A DNA stretch of 64,000 nucleotides, taken from JBEKCB01 sp052139675. Lineage in GTDB: Bacteria; Planctomycetota; Brocadiia; CAIUPP01. Location: assembly GCA_052139675.1 (NCBI GenBank), contig JBKQWE010000053.1, positions 1 to 64,000 on the forward strand. Reading direction: 5' to 3'. The notes below the pieces were generated by a model that saw only the letters and a list, made by a program, of their open reading frames with translations, did not search any database and was not told the origin of the DNA. The position numbers and the translations under genes were made by a program. Every line of letters begins with the position of its first letter. Within the stretch, counting starts at the first letter, position 1. Positions 41,856-49,899 of the stretch are shown in pieces.

Positions 41856-43505
41856 TCACTGCCCTTCCGCGAACACCTGCGCGGTGAAGGTGTAGAACGC
41901 CATTCCCGGCTTGCGCCATTCATCGGACGGCCAGCCGGCCTTGACGCAGAGATGGTCCAGCGTCTGCTCGCGGGTCCAATGCTGCTCGGGCGCGACCTGC
42001 GGCAGGAAGACCGCGCCGCCGCCTTCCTTCCGGATGATGATGCCCTGCCTGCCGACCTCGAAATCCTCCGGCCCGCGGACCTGCCGCGCAAGCGACAGCA
42101 CGGAGATTTCCAGCTCGATGTCCTTCAGCTCGCCCGCGCGGACCGGCTCAAAGCGCGGGTCCTGCGAGCAGGCCTCGACCGTCATGTGCGCGACGGTCGT
42201 GTAGAGCGGCATCAGCCCGCGCCGCAGCGGCGGCTCCGCGTAGCCGATGTTCCCGATGCAGCCGCGGAGGTCGCCGTTTTTCCTGTTGAGCGTCACGAAG
42301 GCGCCGCATTCGGCCTTGAGCGCCGGCGTCAGCGCGGACGCGTCCGCGGCAATCTCCGGCATCCGGCCGGTGCGGACGAAGGCTTCGAGCGTGTCGCGCG
42401 CGATCCGCAGCAGCGTCTTCTTCTCTTCGGCCGTCAGAGGCTTTTCCTCGGCCGGCGCGGCGGGCGGCGCGGCGGCGACCGCAGCCGGTTTCCAGTCCGC
42501 CGGGACGGTGAACATCGCGCTGACGTAGCTGACCGAGAGCGACCAGTCGCCCGTGATGCGCCCTGAAGTGTCGTACTTCAGCAGCCGGCCTTCCGCCTCC
42601 GCCGGCAGCAGCTTGAGCAGCACCTCGATGGGGAACCGCCCGCAGATCGTCGGCGCGGGATTCAGCATGTACTTCACGTAGCCGTCGTAGTTCTTGGCGA
42701 GGATCAGGTCCACCGCGCCGAAGTCGAGCTTGTGCAGGCTCTGCTCGATGTCCTGGGTGAACGGCACGTAACCGTACGACGCCCCGTAGTGCGTGAAGTC
42801 GCTGGAGATGACCAGGAGCGTCGAGGGCGTCAGGTATTCGCGCAGCGCGGCGGCGATTTTTTCCGCGTCGCCGGGTTCCAGATAGCCGACGAGGATCGGC
42901 ACGAGCCGGAACTCACCGAGGGCGACCTGGAGGAACGGCAGCTCGACCTCGACGGAGTGCTCGCGCGCCTGGAACTCGTCGGCGCGGACGTGCAGCTCGT
43001 GCGCGGCCAGCTTGGCGCAGACCGGCCGGTCGAGCGGCACATCGCCCAGCGGCGTGGCGTAGGCGCCGACGTCCATGATCGAGAACCCGCGGAAGGCGCC
43101 GTAATGGCTCGGCCCGAGCACGATCACGCGCTGGACCGCGCCGGGGCGGACCTGCTTGAACGAGTAGCCGGCGACTTTGCCGGAGTACTGGTACCCGGCA
43201 TGCGGCGCGATGAGCGCCAGGATCCGGCCCGTGTATTCCGCGGCCGGCGCCTCGGACAGGCAGGCGTCCACCGCTGAGCGGAGCGCCTTCGGGTCGGCCG
43301 GATAGAAGCCACCGGCCACCGCCGGCTTTCGGACCGCGAGCATCGGCGCGGGCAACTCGGGCGCCGACGGCTCGGCGGCGGGCGCCGTGGCGCTCGGTAT
43401 CGCCATCATCGGCTCGCTGCGCCCGCAGCCGAACAGCAAAATGCAAAGTGCGAAGTGCAAAGTGCAAAGTGAAAAATAGAAATATCCGCGTTTCGCCGAT
43501 GTCAT
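41856..43505 (-). CDS. Memo-AMMECR1 fusion lipoprotein (AmmeMemoRadiSam A and B)
   Basis: The 549-residue protein has a lipoprotein signal (HFALCILLFGC, lipobox Cys at 27). A Memo domain follows at about residues 60-335 (AVAGGFYPADP, LIAPHAGYQYSGKVAGYSF, VIVLGPSHYGAF, EHSVEVELPFLQV, VISSDFTHYG). After a Pro/Ala linker comes an AMMECR1 domain at about 350-549 (LRGCIGNIGY, SQDPRFEPV). In other genomes these two are separate or fused cytosolic partners of a radical SAM protein; no radical SAM gene adjoins here. A lipidated, exported version is unusual. The ATG at 43505 has GAAGGA upstream. Confidence 0.85.
   Translation of the reverse strand: MTSAKRGYFYFSLCTLHFALCILLFGCGRSEPMMAIPSATAPAAEPSAPELPAPMLAVRKPAVAGGFYPADPKALRSAVDACLSEAPAAEYTGRILALIAPHAGYQYSGKVAGYSFKQVRPGAVQRVIVLGPSHYGAFRGFSIMDVGAYATPLGDVPLDRPVCAKLAAHELHVRADEFQAREHSVEVELPFLQVALGEFRLVPILVGYLEPGDAEKIAAALREYLTPSTLLVISSDFTHYGASYGYVPFTQDIEQSLHKLDFGAVDLILAKNYDGYVKYMLNPAPTICGRFPIEVLLKLLPAEAEGRLLKYDTSGRITGDWSLSVSYVSAMFTVPADWKPAAVAAAPPAAPAEEKPLTAEEKKTLLRIARDTLEAFVRTGRMPEIAADASALTPALKAECGAFVTLNRKNGDLRGCIGNIGYAEPPLRRGLMPLYTTVAHMTVEACSQDPRFEPVRAGELKDIELEISVLSLARQVRGPEDFEVGRQGIIIRKEGGGAVFLPQVAPEQHWTREQTLDHLCVKAGWPSDEWRKPGMAFYTFTAQVFAEGQ
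43438..43478 (-). repeat. CTTTGCA heptamer array coding for a signal peptide
   Basis: On the minus strand, five near-identical seven-base units (CTTTGCA, with CTTCGCA and TTTTGCT variants) run in tandem. They encode the hydrophobic core (SLCTLHFALCILLF) of the lipoprotein signal of the Memo-AMMECR1 protein. Such short tandem heptamers occur in cyanobacteria and planctomycetes. Here they seem to have been domesticated. Confidence 0.75.
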
Positions 43506-43547
43506 AATACTTTTCCTTCTCTTAGCACTCACTACCGCGACCGTCGC

Positions 43548-43587
43548 TTTCATTTTACACTTTTCACTTTCCATTTTTCACTTTGCA
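43548..43587 (+). repeat. Second heptamer array, inverted
   Basis: CATTTTA, CACTTTT, CACTTTC, CATTTTT and CACTTTG follow one another on the plus strand, so the array is inverted relative to 43438-43478. The two flank the ribosome site and start codon of the Memo-AMMECR1 gene. The DedA stop codon (TGA) lies within this array. Confidence 0.7.
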
Positions 43588-44228
43588 GTCCGTCGTTTCT
43601 CCCGCCAGGCTCGATACGCCTCGATGACCGCCGGCATGACGGAGAGCACGATGATGACCATGGTGACGACGCTGAGATGGTCGCGGACGATCTGCAGCCG
43701 GCCGATCGAATATCCGGCCAGCACGAGCAGCGTCACCCAGCCGGCGCCGCCGATGACGTTGTAGGAGATGAACCGCGCGTAGCTCATCCGGCCGATCCCG
43801 GCGACGAAGGGCGCGAACGTGCGGATGATCGGCATGAACCGCGCGATGATGATCGTCTCGCCGCCGTACTTCTCGTAGAACCGGTGCGCGCGATTGAGAT
43901 GCTCCGGATTGAAAAGCAGCGACTTGGGCTTCTTGAACACCTTCGGCCCGATGAAATGCCCGGCCGAGTAGTTCACCGTGTCGCCGAGGATCGCCGCCGC
44001 CGACAGGATCAGGATCAGCAGCACCGGGTTCACCACGGCGCTCCCGACGGCGACGAAACCCGCGAGGAATAGCAGCGAGTCGCCCGGCAGGAACGGAGTC
44101 ACCACCAGGCCGGTCTCGGCGAATATGATCACGAACATCAGCCCGTACACCCAGGCCCCGTGCGCATCCACGAACGCGGGAAGATGCTTGTCGAGATGCA
44201 GGAAGTATTCCTTGAACAGTTCGATCAT
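43578..44228 (-). CDS. DedA-family membrane protein
   Basis: The 216-residue protein has the DedA pattern. LMFVIIFAETGLVVTPFLPGDSLLFLAGF includes the conserved Glu and PGD. ILGDTVNYSAGHFIG, FYEKYGGETIIIARFMPIIRTFAPFVAGIGRMSY and further helices follow. DedA proteins are thought to flip undecaprenyl phosphate or phosphatidylethanolamine using the proton gradient. AAAGGTGAAGA precedes the ATG. Confidence 0.93.
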   Translation of the reverse strand: MIELFKEYFLHLDKHLPAFVDAHGAWVYGLMFVIIFAETGLVVTPFLPGDSLLFLAGFVAVGSAVVNPVLLILILSAAAILGDTVNYSAGHFIGPKVFKKPKSLLFNPEHLNRAHRFYEKYGGETIIIARFMPIIRTFAPFVAGIGRMSYARFISYNVIGGAGWVTLLVLAGYSIGRLQIVRDHLSVVTMVIIVLSVMPAVIEAYRAWREKRRTAK

Positions 44229-44264
44229 TCTTCACCTTTTTCCATGGGCCCTGATGCGGCGATA

Positions 44265-46253
44265 TTATAGAGTATTACGTTCTGCGTTCTCGGTCCACTC
44301 GCGATAAAGCGCTTCGAGCTCGCGGCAGACCTTTTCGTACTGCCTCGGCGTCTCGCGCGCTTTGACCGGGTCGGAATAGAGTTCGGGCTTTGCGAGGTCC
44401 TCCTCGAGGCGGTTCTTCTCCGCTTCCATGCGCGCGATGTCGCCTTCGAGGCGGGCGAGCCGGTTCTTCGAAAGCGGCCGGCCCTCCTTCGCTGAAGCTT
44501 CGGAGGGCAAGCGGGGAGACTTTTTCTGCCTGGGCGCCGCGGACTGCGCGAGCGCGGCGGCTTCCTGCCGCTGGCTCTCGTACGTCTCGTAATTGCCGAG
44601 GACCAGCTTCGGCGCGCCGCCGGCGCCGTCGAGCACGAGCAATTTCTGCGCGAGCCGGTTGATGAAGTAGCGGTCGTGCGAGACCATGATCAGCGTGCCG
44701 CCGTAGGTCTCGAGCGCGGCCTCGAGCGCCTCGCGCGAGGCGATGTCCAGGTGGTTCGTCGGCTCGTCGAGCACCAGCGCGTTGGGGCGGTCCACCATCA
44801 GGCAGGCCAGCGCCACGCGCGTGCGCTCGCCGCCGCTCAGGTCGCACAGCCGCTTGCCGACCGCGTCGTCGCCGCTGAAGAGGAACCGGCCGAGGAGGCT
44901 GCGCACGGCGACTTCGTCCTGCTTGCGGTCGCGCGCCCACACCGTCTCGAGGACGGTCTGTTCGGAGTTCAGCCCGGTCGGCTCCTGCGGCAGGTAGCCG
45001 AAGTGGACCTGGTGGCCGACGTAGAGCGTGCCGCCGTCGGGCTCCGCCTCGCCGAGGAGGATCCTGAGCAGCGTGGTCTTGCCGGAGCCGTTCGGGCCGA
45101 TGATGGCGACGCGCTCGCCGCGGGCGACTTCGAGGTCGAGGCCGCGGAAGAGCGCGCGCTCGCCGAAGCGCTTCGTGAGCGCCTCGCCGCGGACGCACGT
45201 CTCGCCCGATTCGCGCCGCGGCTGGAACCGGACGGCGATCTTCCGGTGGTGCGTCGGCGCGGCGATGCGCTCGACCCGGTCGAGCCGCTTCTGCCGCCCG
45301 CGCGCCTCTCGGCCGCGCTGCGCGGCGTGGTAGCGCCGGATGAAATCCTCCTCCTTCTCGATGAACGCGCGCTGCTCCTGGTACTTGCGCGTCTGCTCCA
45401 GGCGGTGAAGCTCCTTCTGCCCGGCGTACTGCGTGTAGTTGCCCGGATATTCCGTGACGCGGCCGGCGTCGAGGTCGAGGATCTTCTTCACGGTGCGGTC
45501 GAGGAAGAGGCGGTCGTGAGAGACGATCAGCGCGGCGCCGCGGAACTTTTTCTGGAGGTACGTCTCAAGCCATTCGATGCCGGCGAGGTCCAGGTGGTTG
45601 GTGGGCTCGTCGAGGAGCAGCAGTTCGGCGTCGCGCAGCAGCAGGCGCGCGAGGGCCAGGCGGGTGCGCTCGCCGCCGCTGAGGACGGAGACGGGCCGCG
45701 CGAATTCGTCGCGCGTGAAGCCCAGGCCCATCAGCGCCGCCTCCGTGCGGCTCTCGTGCTCGTAGCCGCCGGCGTGCTCGAACTGCGCTTGCAGCGCGCC
45801 GAGCTGCCGGAGCAGGTGGTGGCGCGGGTCCGCCTGCGAGCCCGATCTTCGCAGCTCCGCCGCTCCCGCTCTTCGTAGCTCCGCCACTCCGGCGGGCGAA
45901 GAAGAGCCGGCGGGCGGAGGAGAGTCGGCGATCTCGCGCTCCAGCTCGCGCATTCGCCGTTCCGTCTCGAGCAGTTCGGCGAAGGCGCCCAGCGCGGCGT
46001 CGTGCAGGCTCATCTCCGGGGACAGGTCGGGCTCCTGCTCCATGAAGCCGATGCGCAGGCCCTTGCGGCGGTCCACCCGGCCGGAATCGGGCTGCGCGGC
46101 GCCGGCGATGATCCGCAGCAGCGTCGTCTTGCCCGACCCGTTCGCCCCGATCAGCCCGACCGCCTCGCCCTCGTGCAAGCTGAGTGCGGCCGCATCGAGC
46201 ACGCGGCGGCCGGAGAACATCATGCTGACTTCATTCAGCGTTACGAGGGCCAT
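44265..46253 (-). CDS. ABC-F family ATPase (Uup/EttA type)
   Basis: The 662-residue protein contains two ABC domains without membrane segments. The first has GANGSGKTTLLRIIAG and LSGGERTRLALARLLL, and the second GPNGSGKTTLLRILLG and LSGGERTRVALACLM. Between them comes the long interdomain linker with Arg/Lys-rich helices, and a coiled-coil C-terminal domain like that of Uup ends it. ABC-F proteins act on ribosomes or branched DNA. A low-complexity insert (SPPPAGSSSPAGVAELRRAG and repeat) interrupts the first domain. Its start overlaps the end of the Tam41-like gene by 23 bases. Confidence 0.9.
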   Translation of the reverse strand: MALVTLNEVSMMFSGRRVLDAAALSLHEGEAVGLIGANGSGKTTLLRIIAGAAQPDSGRVDRRKGLRIGFMEQEPDLSPEMSLHDAALGAFAELLETERRMRELEREIADSPPPAGSSSPAGVAELRRAGAAELRRSGSQADPRHHLLRQLGALQAQFEHAGGYEHESRTEAALMGLGFTRDEFARPVSVLSGGERTRLALARLLLRDAELLLLDEPTNHLDLAGIEWLETYLQKKFRGAALIVSHDRLFLDRTVKKILDLDAGRVTEYPGNYTQYAGQKELHRLEQTRKYQEQRAFIEKEEDFIRRYHAAQRGREARGRQKRLDRVERIAAPTHHRKIAVRFQPRRESGETCVRGEALTKRFGERALFRGLDLEVARGERVAIIGPNGSGKTTLLRILLGEAEPDGGTLYVGHQVHFGYLPQEPTGLNSEQTVLETVWARDRKQDEVAVRSLLGRFLFSGDDAVGKRLCDLSGGERTRVALACLMVDRPNALVLDEPTNHLDIASREALEAALETYGGTLIMVSHDRYFINRLAQKLLVLDGAGGAPKLVLGNYETYESQRQEAAALAQSAAPRQKKSPRLPSEASAKEGRPLSKNRLARLEGDIARMEAEKNRLEEDLAKPELYSDPVKARETPRQYEKVCRELEALYREWTENAERNTL
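45845..45894 (-). repeat. In-frame duplicated 25-base unit inside the ABC-F gene
   Basis: CTTCGCAGCTCCGCCGCTCC (near 45847) and CTTCGTAGCTCCGCCACTCC (45871-45890) are near-identical neighbours. They encode the repeated AELRRAGA/AELRRSGS segment that has no counterpart in typical ABC-F proteins. This looks like a small repeat inserted into a tolerant loop. Confidence 0.6.
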
Positions 46254-47106
46254 TGGGTCTCACTGACCGGCGTTTGAACGTCTTCTCGACCTCTCCGACC
46301 ATTTTGAGGAGGATATACCGCAGCGGCTTGGCGTAAGAGCGATAGTTGCGCCAGATGAAGCGGAGGCTCTGCCGGCACCACTTGGACCGGCGGAGCGCGC
46401 GCAGAATGGCGGCGCGCGCGCGGGCGCGTTCTTCGGCGCCGCGGCGGTCCAGCCAGCCCTCGCCGCGCGGCTCGATGTACGGCAGCTCCGCGAGGAGCGG
46501 CGCGTAAATACGCCCCAGCTCCGCGCGGCCGGCTTCGAGGATCGAGCGGACCTTGGCCGACTTGTTCTCCGGGCGCACCTCGGCGCGGTAGCTCAGGCCG
46601 ACGATCTCGCGCAGCATCTCTTCGGTGGTGAACTCGCGCGGGACCAGATTCAGCGCGCAGGCGAGCGCCTCGCGGCGCGCGGAGAGGATCGCCTGGTCCA
46701 CCGCCGGCGTCGAGCGGATCATCCGCAGCGGCTTCTGCATGCGGCCCTTGACGGTCCACCAGTCGTGGACGCAGAACTCGGCCAGGCTGCGCTCGTCGAG
46801 CACGGCCAGCTTCACCTCGACGCCGTCCTCCCGGAGCGCGTAGAAGAGCGGGCCGGCGCGGTTGAGGCGGATCTGCTCCTCGGGCGTGCTCGGCACGTTG
46901 AGGCAGGTGCGATAGAACTCCGCGTTGGCGCGATGGAACGCCTCGGCGTCGCGGACGATCAGCCAGAAATCGAACGCGCTCCCGCGGCGCGCCTGGCCGT
47001 AGACGCGCGACCCGTACGCGATCAGCGCGGCGACGTGCTCGCCGTACCGCGCAAGCAGCTTCTGAGCCACCGCGTCAATCGCCTCGGGCGAACGCTCGTC
47101 GGCCAT
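46231..47106 (-). CDS. Tam41/Mmp37-like CDP-diacylglycerol synthase
   Basis: The 291-residue protein resembles the mitochondrial nucleotidyltransferase Tam41. The GSRVYGQARRGSAFDFWLIV core corresponds to its GS-D signature. WTVKGRMQKPLRMI fits the GRLxKP motif, and the following ALACALNLVPREFTTEEMLREIVGLSYRAEVR, then ENKSAKV, match the helical domain. It would activate phosphatidic acid with CTP as an alternative to CdsA. The ATG at 47106 lacks a clear ribosome site; an upstream GTG at 47223 is less likely. Confidence 0.7.
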   Translation of the reverse strand: MADERSPEAIDAVAQKLLARYGEHVAALIAYGSRVYGQARRGSAFDFWLIVRDAEAFHRANAEFYRTCLNVPSTPEEQIRLNRAGPLFYALREDGVEVKLAVLDERSLAEFCVHDWWTVKGRMQKPLRMIRSTPAVDQAILSARREALACALNLVPREFTTEEMLREIVGLSYRAEVRPENKSAKVRSILEAGRAELGRIYAPLLAELPYIEPRGEGWLDRRGAEERARARAAILRALRRSKWCRQSLRFIWRNYRSYAKPLRYILLKMVGEVEKTFKRRSVRPNGPRNAE

Positions 47107-47227
47107 GGATTGAACCGAAAGGAACCGGCCGGAACCGGCCGCGTCAAAGAAGCAATCATACAACGAAACGCCGGTTCTGTAAATCCTTCCGGGACAGGAT
47201 CGGCGGCCTGGAGTGCGGGTCACTCAC

Positions 47228-48310
47228 CTACGGTTTCGCTGCGTCGTCCGGCGCGGGCGCGGGCTGGTCCCGCGGGCGGCGGAAGCGGACCGGGCCGAGC
47301 ATCGTGGCGGCCCAGCGGGAATCCTCATGATTTTCCAAGGCGATCTTGACGATGGTCGTAAGCGGCACCGAAAGAACCGCGCCGATCGGCCCCAGGACCC
47401 AGCCCCAGAAGATCAAGGATACGAATACGACCATCGCCGACAGCCCGCCGATCCCTTCAGCCATGAGCCGGGGTTCCAGGATGGCGATGCACGCATTAAC
47501 GCACGAATAGGCCAGGATCGCCAGCAGCGCGTGGCCGACGCCCAACTGGACCAGGGCAAGGAGCACCCCGGGAATGGCCGCGAGCAGCGGTCCGACATAG
47601 GGCACGAAGTGGAGCAGGAAGGCGAGCAATCCCCAGATCACGGCATAATCCACGCCGATGATCACGAGGCACAGCCAGACCGCCAGACCTGCGGCCGCGC
47701 TGGTGAGCGTTTTGATGAGCAGGTATCGCTGCGCGGCCTTGCCGAATTTCTCGAAGGCGCTCAGCGCCTTTTCCGGGTCATTGACGGCGGCATGAAGCTT
47801 CCACTGGAAGCTGGACACTTCCATCAGGATGAACCCCGCCATGAACAGGATCATCAGTCCATTGCCGACCAGCAGCACCCCGGCTGAGACGACGCTCTGG
47901 ATCAGCGCCTTTCCCGGGGCAAAGTAGTCGGCAAGCCCCTGCGCCGACAGGAGGATATTCCTGCTGTTGAGCCAAGCGAAAAGGGCGGTGGTCCGAAGGT
48001 CCATCCGGGCCTCGTAATCCGGCAGCGCCTTGCTGAAGGCGTTCGCGGCTATGACCGCGAAGGTGGCCAGGACCGATCCGATCACGAAAAGCGCCGCGGC
48101 GATCAGCAAAACCGCCAGGAGGTTCGGCACGCCCTTGTACCGCAGCCAGTCCAGGATCGGCAGGCAGACGACGGCGATGAACACGGCCAGGAGGAACGGT
48201 ACGATCAGTTCGCGGGCCGCGCGCATGCCGGCGATAATGACCACCAGCGCCGCAGCAGTTAAAAGGATCCGCATCGGCTTGGAAAAACGATCTTTGTCTT
48301 CCATGGCCAT
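47228..48310 (-). CDS. AI-2E family permease
   Basis: The 360-residue membrane protein has about eight helices. The family core is visible: ELIVPFLLAVFIAVVCLPILDWL, LLIKTLTSAAAGLAVWL, HFVPYVGPLLAAIPGVLLAL and LEPRLMAEGIGGLSAMVVFVSLIFWGWVLGPIGAVLSVPL (key part WGWVLGPIGAVLSVPL). Relatives export quorum signals or sodium and drugs. It lies downstream of a group of envelope-stress genes on the same strand. ATGs at 48310 and 48304 are both possible. Confidence 0.92.
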   Translation of the reverse strand: MAMEDKDRFSKPMRILLTAAALVVIIAGMRAARELIVPFLLAVFIAVVCLPILDWLRYKGVPNLLAVLLIAAALFVIGSVLATFAVIAANAFSKALPDYEARMDLRTTALFAWLNSRNILLSAQGLADYFAPGKALIQSVVSAGVLLVGNGLMILFMAGFILMEVSSFQWKLHAAVNDPEKALSAFEKFGKAAQRYLLIKTLTSAAAGLAVWLCLVIIGVDYAVIWGLLAFLLHFVPYVGPLLAAIPGVLLALVQLGVGHALLAILAYSCVNACIAILEPRLMAEGIGGLSAMVVFVSLIFWGWVLGPIGAVLSVPLTTIVKIALENHEDSRWAATMLGPVRFRRPRDQPAPAPDDAAKP

Positions 48311-48353
48311 GTCTCTGAGTAACGCAGAGCGATCACGAGAAAGGCGCGAACGG

Positions 48354-48695
48354 TCAGTCCGGCTTCTTTCCCTGCGCCAGCCAGGATGCCACCAGCCCCG
48401 GCAACGCGGCGCCCGCCACGGCGGACAGCAGCGAATCGAACCAGCCGGGCGCTGCAGCCGCAGCCTTCCCGCCGGGCTTCCGCTGCAGATGCCGGGCGAG
48501 CATAAATCCCGCTCCGGCCGCGATCCCCATCACGAGGAAAGGATGGCGCTCGATCAACTTCGCCGGCCGGCACTGCTCGCCCACAGTCCCGCTCGTGGCG
48601 CGGAGCTCGATGAACATGCTTTCGACATGCTCCAGCGCCAGGAGCTCGAGCTCTTCGGGCGTCAGGTCGCTCACGCGCGGGCGGGGATCGCTCAT
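48354..48695 (-). CDS. Small membrane protein of the YqjD-YqjE group
   Basis: The 113-residue protein has an acidic helix (LTPEELELLALEHVESMFIEL) and a short LIERHPFLVMGIAAGAGFMLARHL motif, the same HPF-MGIAAG pattern as the DUF883 protein at 49072. A glycine-rich hydrophobic stretch follows. It probably peripherally tethers to the inner membrane. Its start overlaps the previous gene (ATGA) and AAGGAGCG lies upstream. Confidence 0.7.
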   Translation of the reverse strand: MSDPRPRVSDLTPEELELLALEHVESMFIELRATSGTVGEQCRPAKLIERHPFLVMGIAAGAGFMLARHLQRKPGGKAAAAAPGWFDSLLSAVAGAALPGLVASWLAQGKKPD

Positions 48696-49027
48696 CAGTC
48701 CCGCTCCTTTCGCAGCGCTCGCGCCAGCGCAATGGCAAGGAAGATCACCATCAGCGCCATCCCGACGATCATCGCGCCGGACCCAGGCGCCCCCAGACGG
48801 CTCTCGATCCACTGGGCCGCCCCGAAAGCGAATAAGCCCACGCCCATGAAGCCGAGGCCCGCCAGCAGCAGCACCCACATCGCCTGGTCCAGCAGCCGCC
48901 GGGCGCGCCGCTCTCCTTCCGCCGCCACCATCGTGATGTAGCAGCGTAGCGCGCCCAGGGCGTGGATGAGCATACGTTGGAGATGGTCCATCAGCCCGCC
49001 CTGAGGACTGTCGTTCGGTTCGATCAT
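48695..49027 (-). CDS. Phage-holin-3-6/YqjE-like membrane protein
   Basis: The 110-residue protein has a soluble amphipathic N-terminus (MLIHALGALRCYITMVAAEGERRARRLL) followed by two membrane helices (WVLLLAGLGFMGVGLFAFG and GAMIVGMALMVIFLAIALA). This is the plan of YqjE and related proteins, which accompany YqjD/ElaB and are induced in stationary phase. GGGAG precedes the ATG at 49027. Confidence 0.75.
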   Translation of the reverse strand: MIEPNDSPQGGLMDHLQRMLIHALGALRCYITMVAAEGERRARRLLDQAMWVLLLAGLGFMGVGLFAFGAAQWIESRLGAPGSGAMIVGMALMVIFLAIALARALRKERD

Positions 49028-49071
49028 GTTATCGGCTCCCGCTGCTGAAACGGCATCCTCGGGTGTTCCTC

Positions 49072-49281
49072 TTAAGCCGCCTTGCGCCCGAGCAGGATTC
49101 CGATCACGAAGCCGACGCCTGCGGCGATGCCCATCGAGGCAAAGGGATGGTCCTTGACCCATTCCGTCGTGCCTTTGACCGCGCGGTCCTTCGCCGTCCT
49201 GGCGACATCGGTGAAGTCATCCTTCAGCGCGCCCATCTTCTCGCGAAGCTCTTGGGCTTCGACCTTTGCAGTGTGTTCCAT
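49072..49281 (-). CDS. DUF883 family protein (ElaB/YqjD-like)
   Basis: The 69-residue protein has an amphipathic coiled-coil part (ELREKMGALKDDFTDVARTAKD) and a C-terminal membrane helix (HPFASMGIAAGVGFVIGILLGRK), exactly the YqjD/ElaB layout. Relatives anchor ribosomes to the membrane in stationary phase. GAGGAGGG is upstream of the ATG. It heads the group with the two proteins downstream. Confidence 0.88.
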   Translation of the reverse strand: MEHTAKVEAQELREKMGALKDDFTDVARTAKDRAVKGTTEWVKDHPFASMGIAAGVGFVIGILLGRKAA

Positions 49282-49324
49282 GGCTAACCCTCCTCAGTGC
49301 ACCTTTGTTTAAGATCGAACCCGC

Positions 49325-49489
49325 CTATTTCCGCCGCCGGGTGTGCGTTATCATCGAGATGACGAACAGCACCACGAACAGGACGAAGAGAATTTTTGCG
49401 ATCTCGGCCGCCGTGCCCGCGATAAAGCCAAACCCCAGAACACCGGCGACGATGGCCACGATCAGGAAGACCAGTGCGTAATAGAGCAT
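49325..49489 (-). CDS. DUF1328 (YtjA-like) two-helix membrane protein
   Basis: This 54-residue protein reads MLYYALVFLIVAIVAGVLG, FGFIAGTAAEIAKILFVLF, VVLFVISMITHTRRRK. It matches the short DUF1328/YtjA family, with two helices and a basic end. AAGGAG lies eight bases before the ATG at 49489. It is too short to be found by length filters but is a secure family match. Such proteins are often made under osmotic or envelope stress together with DUF883 proteins. Confidence 0.88.
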   Translation of the reverse strand: MLYYALVFLIVAIVAGVLGFGFIAGTAAEIAKILFVLFVVLFVISMITHTRRRK

Positions 49490-49532
49490 GCGGATACTCC
49501 TTTTTCATGGCCGGCTGCCCGCAGCCGAGTCA

Positions 49533-49670
49533 CTACCTCTCGTCATGATGATCTTCGTGGTGGTCCCGGTCATGGTCAACGCGCCAGATGCATCCGGACA
49601 GCGACATCAGCATCGGCAGAACCAGCAGAGCTAACAGCAATGTGACTTTGACTGACTTTGTCTGCCTCAT
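49533..49670 (-). CDS. Tiny histidine-rich lipoprotein
   Basis: The 45-residue product has a lipoprotein signal (LLLALLVLPMLMSLSGC) and a 19-residue mature part made mostly of His and Asp (DHDRDHHEDHHDER). It could bind zinc, nickel or copper at the cell surface. AAAGGAGGCTGAAC is an excellent ribosome site. It belongs to the same minus-strand stress group. Family unknown. The gap 49671-49899 holds no other gene I can see. Confidence 0.6.
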   Translation of the reverse strand: MRQTKSVKVTLLLALLVLPMLMSLSGCIWRVDHDRDHHEDHHDER

Positions 49671-49899
49671 GTTCAGCCTCCTTTAGCAGATGCTCCTTGT
49701 TGATGCACCCTCTACGAGAAGTATATCGTATTAATCGTGCCGCAGGAGCGATGGACCCATGTGTTATCCGTATCGCCATAAGCAACTGGCACTTAGGCCG
49801 GCCTTCCGCCTGCTGTCCCGGCGACGGAAGACCGTGAATCGGTTCTTAACATCCGATCAGTCGGAAAATATAGGAATCCCGCCTCCAATGAGTGCTATT

